Assembly (NCBI RefSeq): GCF_000220395.1 | Contig: NW_004086009.1 | Coordinates: 17,877 to 81,876, forward strand | Length of the DNA stretch: 64,000 bases | Direction: 5' to 3' | Source of the DNA: Ichthyophthirius multifiliis | Taxonomy: Eukaryota; Ciliophora; Oligohymenophorea; Hymenostomatida | In this document: one piece after another, positions 27,117 to 38,684 of the stretch | How positions within the stretch are numbered: the first letter of the stretch is position 1 | Layout: every line of letters starts with the position of its first letter | Translations under genes and position numbers: made by a program | The notes under the pieces: generated by a model | The model's database searches: none | What the model was told of the DNA's origin: nothing | What the model saw: the letters and a program-made list of their open reading frames with translations, nothing else

Positions 27117-29353
27117 ATGCAAGCCAACTTAACATTATAAGATGATGAATATTTTTATTGTTCTCCTGAAGGTTTACAACGTATAGGCTAAGTATATGAC
27201 AAAAATGATCCTTAAAAAAATATAAATTGGACAACTGATTATACTTTAGAAATGCCTATTAGAATGAAGAAAAAAGGTCCAGGTATTTATTAAAAAAACA
27301 AAAAATAATCTAATAAAAATAAAAAAACAAAGGAAGTGAAATCCCATAAACATTAATTGAAATATTCGAAAATACTTTGAAATAAATACCAGAAAAACCT
27401 GCTTTAAGTGTAAAAAAAGATGGTAAATGGAAAACTTTGACTTTTAAATAATACTATGAAGCTGCAAAAACATTCGGAAAAGCCTTAATTTCATTAAAAG
27501 TTTCCCCATATAAGAGTGTAAACATATTAGGTTATAATTCTCCGGAATGGGTAATTAGTTTTTATGGCTCCATATTTGGATTTTATTTACCTGTGGGTGT
27601 ATATACTACTAATCAAGCCGAAGCATGCCAATATGTAGCCGAAAATTCTGATTGTGAAGTCGCAGTTGTAGAAAACGAGTAGAATTTGTAAAAGTATCTT
27701 AAAGTAATAGACAGACTGCCTTAATTGAAGCATATTATAGTATATTCAGGTGATAATTTTACTAAATCAGATAAAGTAAATGTATTGTCTTGGAACGAAA
27801 TAATGGAAATTGGAAAGAAATTCAAAAGCGAAAAAGCTGAGGACGATATAGAAAATAGAATGAAGAGTTAAAAACCTGGAAATTGCTGTACTCTTGTATA
27901 TACTTCGGGAACTACAGGAATGCCAAAAGGAGTCATGCTCTCTCATGATAATTATACTTGGACATCCCAAGCTGTACTTAAATAATATGATATAAAAACT
28001 TAAGGAAATGATAGAATTATCTCTTATTTACCACTTTCACATGTTGCAGCTTAAAATATTGATATTGTTGGATGTATATTGAGCGGATGTCATACATATT
28101 TTGCTGAACCGACTGCTCTTTAAGGATCTTTAATTGATACATTAAAGGAAGTTAAACCTACTTTTTTTTTCTCAGTACCTAGAGTTTGGGAAAAAATTGA
28201 AGAAAAAATGAAAGAGGTAGCTTCTTCTAATGGATGGTTAAAAACATAGATTTGTATAAATATTATATAAATATATATATATATATATTTATATATATAT
28301 TTAAAAATAAGCAACATGGGCTAAAGGAATAGGTATTTTAGGTGCTTAGTCTCGTAATTAGAATTTACCTTTTGGTTTTGGAATTGCTAAATCTTTAGTA
28401 TTTGATAATGTCAGAAAAGCTTTAGGATTATAAGAAGCAACACATTTGATGTATGGTGCAGCACCTTTATCACCTACTATTCGATAATATTTCTTATCTT
28501 TAAATATGTATTTGATTTCTGCTTATGGTAAATATTATTAAAAAAAGAAAATAATATATATATATATATTTATATTTTAAAATTTATTACTTTAGGTATG
28601 TCAGAATCTGCAGGTCCTTAATGTTTGTCTGATATTAAAAATTATGATGTTTTTGATAGTAATTTTTATGCATCTACTGGTGCAAGTATTCAGGGGACTA
28701 ATTTAATAATTGCCTAGCCTGATAAAGATGGAAATGGTGAAATTTGTTATAGAGGAAGAAATAGATTTATGGGTTATTTCAAGAATGAAGAAGCTACTAG
28801 ATAAACAATTGATTAAAACGGATTTTTACATAGTGGAGATGTCGGGAAATTAGATAAAAATGGAAATTTGTCAATCACAGGAAGAATTAAAGAATTAATT
28901 ATTACTGCCGGAGGTGAAAATGTGGCTCCTGTTTTAATTGAAAATATTTTGAAAGAATAACTCAAGTTTATTTCCAATGCAGTTGTTATAGGAGATAATA
29001 AGAAATATTTGTCAGTCTTACTTACATTTAAATATGTTGCCGAAGGAGATATATTAACCAATAAATTTTCCCCAGAGACTTTAAGAGAATTCGAAATTTT
29101 GGGATCGCAAGCTAAAAATGTAGAGGAAGCGAGAAAATGTTAAAAAGTTATGAAAGCTATTTAATAGGGAATTGATAGAACTAATTAGTAGGTGATTTCT
29201 AAAGCTTAAAGGATTTAAAAATTTGCCGTTTTGGAAGGTGATTTTACTATTTAGTCGGGGGATTTGACTCCTACTTTAAAACTTAAGAGAAATGTCGTTT
29301 CTAAGAAATATGAAGGGATTATTGAATAGTTATATATCGAATCTAAGTTGTGA
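27117..29353 (+). CDS. long-chain acyl-CoA synthetase (AMP-forming)
   Basis: The enzyme activates fatty acids to acyl-CoA through an acyl-adenylate. The product is 686 residues in four exons; introns 27283-27332, 28254-28311 and 28528-28595 are each phase 1 and keep the frame exactly (687 codons with TGA at 29351-29353). Motif A is [11 protein letters not shown] near residue 260. [11 protein letters not shown] follows, then [15 protein letters not shown]. The gate and acyl-binding region contains YGAAPLSP, then ISAYGMSES (motif A4/A5). [24 protein letters not shown] is split here into HSGDVGKLD and [15 protein letters not shown], the ACS signature. VAPVLIEN and [11 protein letters not shown] with the catalytic lysine close the domain. 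The N-terminus lacks a membrane anchor. The GGENVAP and PTxKLKR wording is closest to the ACSBG (bubblegum) branch. Start is the first ATG (MQANLTLQDDEYFY). Confidence 0.92.
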
Positions 29354-29577
29354 TTAATTTTTAGTTTTTATTTGATTTGATTTTATTTAATTTTATTTTA
29401 TATATTTTTAAATTAGGTTATAATAAATATTTTTTTTAAACAAAAATTATTTATTATTTCGTTTTTAAATATTTATTTCTATTAAATACTTACAAATTAA
29501 TAATAATTCAAACTTTTTTTATGTTTTTTTTTAACAATGTTAAATTACTAAACAATTTTTTATTTTTTAAATAATAA

Positions 29578-30204
29578 TCATTATATTTTATGAAAATACA
29601 ATAAATTTTAATTTCCTTTATCTTTTCTATACATTCTTGTCGTATTTATAGTACTATAGTTTTTAAAAATCGTAATATTATTATATTATAACAATTTTAA
29701 AATATTTTCTTTATTTTTATTAAACATAATATCTTTGCATCCTGTTTACGTATTAAACTTATTTTATTTTAATTTTTATTAAAACAGCCAATTTTTATTT
29801 TTTTTAGGGAGTGCACTATTATATTATTTAGTAATATTAATAATAGGAGGTAATAGTGAAAAAGGTTATTATACAAATTTTTCATCTTAATGAGTTGGTA
29901 ATCTAAACATATTTTGGCCGAATTTTTTTGGAATTAAAAGTTATTATTAATTATCCTATAAATTATTTTATTTAGTTGATTGAAAAGATGATTGATTATA
30001 TAAAAACTTGAACTATTAAATATGTTTCTTGTAATTAATTGTATATTAGTAGTATTTTTTTTCGACAAATCTTTCTTCTTTATAAGGATCAGTTTATTAG
30101 TTTTATGTTATATTTTTTTTTTTTACTATAGATGGAATTTATGTTAATTTTTTAAATTTTAATCTGTCAGTTGATTCAATAGGGTTTGTTTTGTCTTTTG
30201 ACAT
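29578..30204 (-). CDS. uncharacterised basic protein, 208 residues
   Basis: A single exon runs from ATG at 30202-30204 (MSKDKTNPIESTDRLKF) to TGA at 29578-29580, exactly 209 codons. It is rich in K, N, Q, F and Y, with stretches such as PYKEERFVEKKYYQYTINYK, LIPKKFGQNMFRLPTHQDEK and PFSLLPPIINITKQYNSALP. There is no signal peptide, membrane span or known motif. Length alone is not conclusive at this base composition, but its GC content, absence of homopolymer padding and normal hydrophobic spacing support a real gene. It may be a ciliate-restricted cilium or cytoskeleton protein; that is only a guess from composition. Its 3' end faces the acyl-CoA synthetase 3' end. Confidence 0.55.
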
Positions 30205-30640
30205 ATATATTTTTTTTCTTTTCTTTCTAAGTATTGTTTAAAAGTTTTATGATTCGTTAATAATTTTTTTATTATTAAATATAAATGAAAATATAAAAAA
30301 TTAATAAATATATAGTATATAATTATTTTATAATTTAAAATAACTAATATATAATTTAATATTTATTTTTTAAATGATTGTTTATTAGTATTTTAAAAAA
30401 ATATATTTAGTATTCAATTCATGAATCTTAAAAAAAAATTATATAATTTTTGTTTGAAAACTATTACAAATTAAAAATTATACTTTATTTTAATTTTTCA
30501 ATATATGAATAAAATCCTAAAATTTCTATAAAAAATTATCTTGTAAAATCTCTCATATTAAAATTTTTAAAAAACATAAAATAAATAAATAAAAATTTGT
30601 CTAGTAAAAATAAAACTAAAAATAAAAAATATTTAGAAAA
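30205..30640. other. divergent promoter spacer
   Basis: About 435 bp of A/T-rich DNA lies between divergently transcribed genes. No coding signal is seen. Confidence 0.6.
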
Positions 30641-31351
30641 ATGGTCGACAGATAACACAGACCAGGTGCCAAAACAGGTTCAGGAGGTCCGGCATCAAGC
30701 TAAGACGCAAATATAGAACACAGAGAGCGTTTAAGAAAGTTAGCTTTAGAAACAATTGATATAAAGAAAGATCCGTATTTTATGACAAACCATTTAGGTA
30801 CATATGAATGTAGATTATGTTTAACTTTGCATACAAATGAGGGTAGCTATTTGGCGCATACATAGGGAAAAAAGCATTAAACAAATTTATAAAGGAGATA
30901 GTTGAATGAAAGGGTCGAATTGAATATATAGTCTTAGATGAGTTAGAATAAAAATATTCAAAAAAAAAAAGTAATTAAAATTGGAAGGCCTGGGTATAAA
31001 ATTTTGAAGTCTATAGATCCTTTATCTGGGTAAAAATAAATAACTTTTGAAATCGATTATGATTAAATTGAAAAAAATCAAAAACCACATTATAGGATTA
31101 TGAGTGCTTATGAATAAAAAGTAGAAACTCCAGATAAATAGTATTAGTATGTGGTTTTTGCAGCTGAACCCTATGAAAATATTGCTTTTAAAATTCCCAA
31201 TATTGAAATTGATTAAGCTGAAGGAAGATTTTATTCAGAATGGAATAGGGATAAACATATTTTTACACTACATTTAACATTTGTTACAGAAAGAGTTTAT
31301 AATAGATAATAAGGTCCTATGTAGAAAATATAATAAAATCAATATAAATGA
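30641..31351 (+). CDS. SF3A2: splicing factor 3A subunit 2 (SF3A2/Prp11)
   Basis: This is a component of the SF3a complex of the U2 snRNP, needed for branch-site recognition in pre-mRNA splicing. A single exon encodes 236 residues (ATG at 30641, TGA at 31349-31351). The N-terminus MVDRQHRPGAKTGSGGPASS is near-diagnostic for the family (GxKxGSGG). A matrin/U1-type C2H2 zinc finger follows: YECRLCLTLHTNEGSYLAH, then TQGKKHQTNL. The core motif is KIGRPGYKILKSIDP, then PHYRIMSAYEQKVE, YQYVVFAAEPYENIAFKIPN and SEWNRDKHIFTLHLTF. The length is close to the yeast form and lacks the long Pro-rich repeat tail of animals. The identification is very secure. Confidence 0.95.
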
Positions 31352-32280
31352 TTTTTTTTAAAATATGATATAATTATAATATATATATTTAATTTTTAAA
31401 AATAATTTAAATTTTTTTCAGACTTAAGCATATCATTTATATTTTATAGGTGTTTAATAATTAATTGTTTTCATTATATTATTCTTAATATATTAATAGC
31501 AAACTATTAATAATTTAAATTTTATAATAAAATTTACTTTAGAAAATAATAAAAATAAGCTTTATAAATTATTAATTTTTAAAAATAATAAAGAAAATAC
31601 TTTATATTTTTTAAAAATCTATTGATTTAGCTAAAACTTTATTTTTTAAAAAAACTATAAAAGTAATGATTTAAATTTAATTAAAAAAATAATCCTAATT
31701 ATCTTGAAATAATTTTTAATAGATACTAAAATATATTGTTCCATTAAAATTAAAAAGAATATAATATATAAATATATAAAATAATTATTATAATAAAATT
31801 GAAAAAATAAATAATAAATAAAAAATAAAAAATAATAAATAATAAATAATAAATAATAAATATATAATATTATATGTATTAATATATTTATATATATATT
31901 AAACGTTATAAAAATTAAAAATTAAAAATTAAAAATTAAAAATTAAAAATTAAAATTTCAAAACATAAGAGTATATTGTTAAGTGATAATAATAAATAAA
32001 TTAAAAAATGTTTATATTTTTTTAAAATAAAATTCTTTTTTAGATTATCTTAATAATAATTTTTTTTTTAATTTATTAGAAATTAATAAGAATCTATAAT
32101 TTTTATATAGATATCTTTGATTTTTTATTAAAATAATTATGGATAATAAATTATATATATAAATTTATAATTATTATATTTATTAAGGTATTATAATAAA
32201 TAATATTTATTTTTATATTAATAAAAAATAATATATATATAATATTATTTTTTTTATTTTAAAAAAAAATAAAAACAAAA
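31352..32280. other. intergenic spacer with short tandem repeats
   Basis: AT-only DNA contains AATAAAT-type repeats at about 31801-31861 and an ATTAAAA-type tandem array (about seven 7-bp copies) at about 31914-31955. No coding signal is seen. Confidence 0.65.
31910..31956. repeat. ATTAAAA minisatellite
   Basis: A head-to-tail run of a 7-bp unit (attaaaa) occurs about six to seven times in the spacer before the 32281 gene. It is simple-sequence DNA of no evident function. Confidence 0.75.
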
Positions 32281-32934
32281 ATGAGTGATAAATAATATTA
32301 AGCTTAATTAGATGAATAAACTAACAAAAATATAAAAGGATCTAATATTGAAGATTTAAGATTTTAAAGTGGCTAATCTCCTTAACTAAATCCTTAATAA
32401 ATAGCAGAAAGTGGAATTATTGTATAAAAGCCTAAATCAAAATTTGCTTAATAAAAAAATGAAAATCCATTTGCAGATGCATATGAGCATTTTAAAATAC
32501 AAAAAAATAAAAAAATAAATGTTAATGAAACAGATAAACCTTAGAAAATTTTTTAGAAGGGACAATAGATAAATTACAGTGAAATACTTTTGCACAAAGT
32601 AAAAAAAGAACCAAAAAAAACAAGAGGCTTAATAGAACTTTTTTAATAGTTAGCCTGTAGATATGTTTTGATAGATAAAGGATATTTCTATTTGCTTAGA
32701 AGAGTTGATAAAGATAAATTTGTGGTTTGCTCGACTAATTAACTTTGCTATTTGTTTAGTATATATGTTGGGAAACAAGAAAATTATGAATTAAGGATTA
32801 GCTTTTAAAACGAATAAAGAGATGTTAATATTTTACCTAAAAATAAAATATTAATTTATGAAAGTAAAAGAGAATTCTTGAAATATATTTAAGAAGAATT
32901 GAAAAAAAATGGTTTAATGCTCGTTTAATAATGA
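32281..32934 (+). CDS. uncharacterised protein, 217 residues
   Basis: A single exon runs from ATG at 32281 (MSDKQYQAQLDEQTNK) to TGA at 32932-32934. The N-terminal 110 residues are Q/N/K-rich and probably disordered. The C-terminal 100 residues look folded: RGLIELFQQLACRYVLIDKG, FYLLRRVDKDKFVVCSTNQL, CYLFSIYVGKQENYELRISF and KILIYESKREFLKYIQEELK. Alternating beta-type and amphipathic helical segments suggest a compact alpha/beta domain. I do not recognise it. There is no signal peptide or membrane helix. The ORF has no frame disturbance. Confidence 0.65.
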
Positions 32935-35857
32935 GTTTATTTAATTTTTTAGATAATATTAATATGATAATAAAATTAATATATGCATTTTTATTTAGAA
33001 TTTTTTATTAATATTTGTATTATTGCTTATTAAAAAAAATAAGTATATATTCAGTCAATATAAATTTAAATATTATTTAAAGATTAATTTATTATTTTTA
33101 ATTTTTTTCAAATCAATTTTTTTTTTTTTTTTTATAAATTTTTAATTATTTCGCCTTTATAAAATTATATTTATACTAAAGATTTGAATAAATTTATTAT
33201 AATTAATATACTTTTTTTAAAATAAATAATTAATAAATTTACTAATTAAATATTAAAATTTTATAAAAACCTTTAATATTTTAATAAACTTAAATTTGAT
33301 TATATCATAACAAATACTTTGTAAATATTAATTTTAGTTTTATTTAATAAAGAAAGTTTCTTATAAACTAAAAAAAAATATATAGAAAATTATAACATAT
33401 TTACAAATATTATATTTTTTCTATTTTTCTTTATTTACTAGTACAATCATAATATAAATAAAATAAAATTAAAAACAATAAAGAAAACCTTCGCTTTTAA
33501 TTTTTATAATAATAGTTAAATATCGTAATAATGATTATTACAAAACTTAAATTAAATTTTTCTAGAAATATAAATTCATAATTTTTTTTTATAAAGTCTT
33601 TGTTTGCATTCAAAGATTATTGAAAATATTGATTCTTCATTTTGTTTTTAAAATAAACGATTTTTTTAACGGCATGAGAAATTTATTTAAATAATGATAA
33701 CAAAAAACTGATAATATAAATGAAACAAAATAAAATAAAATATAAAAAATATATTAACCGAACGATTAAGATTAGTTAACTTATCTGATTGAATTAACAC
33801 AAATTTAATTGCATCAAAAAATATTAAAAAAGTATATTTACAATAACAAAAATAATTTACAGAAAACTCTTTATCTTTTTAATGAAAATAATATAAATTT
33901 AATTATAAAATATAAAAAAAATAAAATAAAATAAATATTAAATGCTTAAAAAAAGATATTTATACTATAAAAGATTTAGAGTCTATATTTCTAAATATTA
34001 TTATTAATAAATATAATTGTTACCTAATAGAGTGAGTAAAAAGTGTGCTATTTAAATATAACCAAAATAATATATTTTTAAATAAATAATAATAAATTTA
34101 ATATTAATATAAATAAAAAGTAAAAGAGGTATTCATATATATATTAATATANNNNNNNNNNNNNNNNNNNNNNNNNNNNNNNNNNNNNNNNNNNNNNNNN
34201 NNNNNNNNNNNNNNNNNNNNNNNNNNNNNNNNNNNNNNNNNNNNNNNNNNNNNNNNNNNNNNNNNNNNNNNNNNNNNNNNNNNNNNNNNNNNNNNNNNNN
34301 NNNNNNNNNNNNNNNNNNNNNNNNNNNNNNNNNNNNNNNNNNNNNNNNNNNNNNATATATTTTTATCTAGGTATATATATTTATTTATTAATTTTTATAT
34401 CTTAATATACTTTTATTTATTTATTTTATATATTTTTATCAATAAATTTATTTATTTTATTTATTTTTATTAAATTAAAATATAAATTTACATTATAAAT
34501 CTTAATTTATTTTTTAATGTTATATTTTTTTATAAATTTTTAATATAAATATATAATTATTTTTAATTTTTATCCTTTTTTTTTTTGAATATTAAAATTG
34601 CAATTGTAAAAATATCTGATTTTTTTTAATTTAATGTAAGTGATTTTTAAAATAACTTATTTAGATAAAGATAGAATAAATGTTTTATAAGAAAAAAAAA
34701 TATAAAAACAATTATTTTTATATAATTATTACTTGTTTCTTTTTACAATAAAATCAATAAATTTAAATACTTACACAATGATATAAATTGAATTAAAAGA
34801 TTATAAAAAGATTTATTTTTTTATTAATTAAAAAATTTTATTATATATTATCATACATAAACTAAAAATAATCTAAATAATATGAAATATGTAAAAAAAA
34901 AATTATTAATTATTTATTTGTAAATTTATATAAATTTATATTAATTTATTCTTTTCCTATTAATAAAGTAAATAAAATTATTTAAATATAGTTTTAAAAT
35001 TTTAATTTAGCTAAAAATAAATTAAATAGGATAGTTTTAAAACAATTAAAAATAATTTTAATAAAAAAAAAATTAAAAGTAACAATAAACATATAATATA
35101 TTTTATTCTAAATTTTATTATATAATATAATTTCAAAAAATTAGAATTAATATAAAAAAATGTTTAATGTATTAAAAATAATGCATTTAAATTACAAATA
35201 ATATAATGTTTAAATATAGGACTTGAATAATATTTAATTAATATTTCATTTGTTAATTAAGTATTTAATATATATTTAAAATAATTATAAATACTATTAT
35301 TATCATCAAAATTTCTATAATATTGATATTTTATTTAAAATAAAATTTTTGTTTAATATATTATAATTTGTGGAAAGTAATTCATACCTTTATCTAGTTT
35401 TTGTGCTAAAAATATTTAGACAATAACTATAAATAAAATTTAGAATTATGAAAATCTTAAATAAACCCAATTAATATATTTTATTAATTTATAATATTTA
35501 TTATAGCATTTTTTAATAAATATTTATTTCATTCGTTAAAATATTATAAAATATAATAATAACATGAATTTTTTAATACATTATATCATTATATAATAAT
35601 CTTTTAAGATTAGATTTTTTATACTAAAACTTAAAATATATGCTTTTTTATTTTAACTTAAAAATATCTTTATATTTATTTAATTATTTTTATTGTTTTA
35701 TAACACAAGTTATAATATTTAAATTTAAATATAGAATTTACCTTAAAAAAATAAAGCAATAAAAATTAAATAATAATTTATTAATATTTATAATAAGAAA
35801 AAAAAAAATTACCCACGCAGATAATTTAATAATAATTAGAATTATTTTATTAATAAA
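32935..35857. other. long AT-rich intergenic region around an assembly gap
   Basis: About 2.9 kb is without a recognisable gene and is interrupted by the N run. The flanks are A/T runs, TA tracts and scattered short open frames without coding character. Sequence within the gap is unknown. Confidence 0.6.
34152..34354. other. assembly gap (203 N)
   Basis: A run of undetermined bases is flanked on both sides by TA-rich sequence (ATATTAATATA before, ATATATTTTTATC after). It is consistent with a scaffold join across low-complexity DNA. Confidence 0.99.
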
Positions 35858-38602
35858 ATGGTAAAAATTATTTATTCTATTTTTTATTTTTTAAAAAGGG
35901 TATAAATGAAAATATATTAGGAATTTTAAAAGATTAAAATTTACCTAGATCATTAGAAGAAGCAAATTTACTTCATTTATATTTTCAATAATTAACATTT
36001 TTTAGTAAGCTAATAGATTAATTTGGTGCTGAACATAAAGATTTAATCATATCAAGTGTAAAAAATAACTCAAAAATAAAAATAAAATAAAAATAGATAT
36101 GGCGTACAATCAAATACGAAAAAATAGATTTAAACCAAATAATATTTAAAGAAAAAGACCCTTCAAACGGAAAAATGTACGTAATAATAGAAGGTGAAGT
36201 AGCAGTAGCAATTAAAAAGAAAATAAACATTTTCGAAGAAATAAACAGATAAAACTCCAAATCAATAAAAGATCCATCTACTCCTCCTTAAACTACAAAA
36301 TCTTAATCAAAAAATTTTCATTTTGATCCAAGTTTATTAGGTGATGTAGTCGCGACTTTAAAATCAGGTTTTTGTTTTGGTGAAAAAGCAATTTTAGAAG
36401 AAGGAGGAATTCGAATGGCGACTGTATATGCAACATAACCATGTGAAACTTTAGTGTTTTTTTTTGTTTCCAAATATTTTTTTTAATTTTAAATTTTAGA
36501 ATTATGAGAGAAGATTTTCTTGCAATAAAAAAAATGATTGTTAGTGGACATTTAAACAAACTAGAAATTTTAAAAAGGGTCGTGCCAGGTTTAAAATATG
36601 TAAATTCGTCTTAAATAATGGAATAATTAGCTTATGTTTTTGACGAATAAACATTCTCTAAATATGAAAAAATAACAATTAAGGATTAAAATAATTATTT
36701 AATTTTTATTTTGGTAGAAGGAGAAGTCGAATTGTAAATAAATTTACATTAGAAGGATATTTTGAAAAATAATTATTATTAAAAAAATGAAACTTATACT
36801 ATTAAAATTTCAGAAATAACGCAATAATAGTTTATTGGTGAAGAAATTCTTTTAGAAAATAATCATAAATATACGGCTGTTGTAAAAAGTCAAAAAGCTA
36901 AATTTTATGTAGTATAAAAAACTTCGTTTTTAATGAAATTTCCTAAGGATACAATTAATAGTTTAAAGGAACTTTACGTCTTAAAAGAATAAAGGAGAAA
37001 CGAACAGTTAAAAAAATAAATGGATAAAATTTATGCGGAATTCGAAAAAGAAGAAATCAAATATTCTAGAAGTAATAATAATTAATTACTCAAAAATAAG
37101 TTTTTGAAATAATACTTGAATAATATTATTGAAAAAATAATTCTTAAAAATACTGAAGATGATGATGTTTAGTTAAAAGAAAATAAATAAATTAAACTTA
37201 AGCCTATTTTTTAATTAAATAATTAAGAAAAGTTATTATAACAAACCAATTTGTAAAATAAAATCAAACTTTTAAAATAAAAACAAAAGGAAGGAAATTT
37301 ATCTAAAGAAGATGACCAAGAAATATGTGAAATTGTAAAAAAATAAGTTAATTCTTTACTCTATATATTAATTCCTGAAAAAGAATCAATTAATAATTAC
37401 AAATAGTTTAAATATAATAAAAATAAAGTAACATTTTATATATAAGTTATATATATTAAAATATTAAAATTAAATATATATATAAAAAAGAATAATCAAT
37501 AATATCAAATAAATTAAAGTTTCAATGAATCAGGTTCATTATAAAATAATTCTTAAAATATTTCAATAATAAACTAAAGCAGTAATAATATAAAGCAAGA
37601 TGTAAATAAATACTATTATAAAAACACAGATAATACATTTTAATAATAATAAAAATAATAATTTGTTATTGAAGGCACTTTTGACTTAGGATGCAATAGT
37701 TATGAATAATTATAATAAGATATAAAATCATAACTTAAAAAAAAAGGACTTTTAAAATTAGAGTTTGATGATAGAGTTAATATTTAGAATATATTTCCTA
37801 ATTTATATTTGCATAAAAAATAATAAATTGATAAAAGAATTAAAAAATTTAAATAAAAAAATAATTAATTAGAAGAAAGTTTTAATTTATGTAATGTTTA
37901 ATCAACTTAAAAAACTATTGAAGAATAATAATAAAAATATAATAATGACTCTTAAAAGAAAGAATATACTTAAATTTTAATAACTGAAAATACATAATAA
38001 TAAGAATAAAAATAAAGCATAAATAATAGATATGAAAACTTAAATTTACCAAAAATCATATGTATTTCTAGTAAAGATAATAAAAAAATAGATTTTAATA
38101 AGCTAAATAATATGAAATTAAATTAAAAAATTAAAATAAATGCAAGTAAATCACCTCGTCTTTAAAATAATAATCTGATTTCTTAAAATAAGATTTTAAC
38201 TCCCCAAAAAATATGTTCATTCAAATAAGAAATATAAAATTAAAAAAATAAATAATCTCCAAAATCTTAAAAAGGATAAGAAAAAAAAGATTCTTAAAAT
38301 TAAATTTCGCTTACTAATGGTAAAAAAATATACTCTGTTCATACAAATTGTAATTTTTAAATACTTGATCATATATAAAATAAAATTTAATAAAAAAATC
38401 TTATGGCCAAATAATTTTGTAAAGAATAAACTCTTTAAGGCCTGGTATATTTAGTCAGATATTATAAAAAAAATGATGTACTGTTCTTAATATTTATTAA
38501 ATAATATATGATAATTTTATAATTTAAAAATAAAATATTTATAAAAGTATTTATTAATACATTTTTTTATAATATTTTAGCAATTTTTATAATATGGATT
38601 GA
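35858..38602 (+). CDS. protein with two cyclic-nucleotide-binding domains
   Basis: The product is 833 residues in five exons. Introns 35861-35898 (38 nt), 36456-36499, 37428-37490 and 38483-38580 all restore frame, giving 834 codons including TGA. Exon 1 is only the ATG. The first CNB domain runs from about residue 25 to 235: LHLYFQQLTFFSKLIDQFG, KMYVIIEGEVAVAI, then FGEKAILEEGGIRMATVYA. The last is the phosphate-binding cassette, with the key Gly-Glu and an Arg retained, so nucleotide binding is plausible. The second CNB domain follows at about 245-370: VPGLKYVNSSQIMEQLAYVF, LIFILVEGEVELQ and FIGEEILLENNHKYTAVV. Its cassette lacks the Arg and is probably degenerate. The remaining 450 residues are Q/N/K-rich and low-complexity. 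No kinase or channel domain is attached, so it may be a PKA-regulatory-like or cilium-associated CNBD protein. Confidence 0.85.
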
Positions 38603-38684
38603 ATTAATATAATTTTTTACATATAAAAATTTAAAATTAGATTAAAAATATTTAACATATACATATATAAATTATGTATAAAAA

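Noticed and set aside
27767-29061. Several minus-strand open frames
   Set aside because: They are antisense to the acyl-CoA synthetase, whose four exons join exactly in phase.
34152-34354. N run as a programmed internal-eliminated-sequence junction
   Set aside because: Undetermined bases are an assembly feature and the flanks show no TA-bounded terminal repeats.
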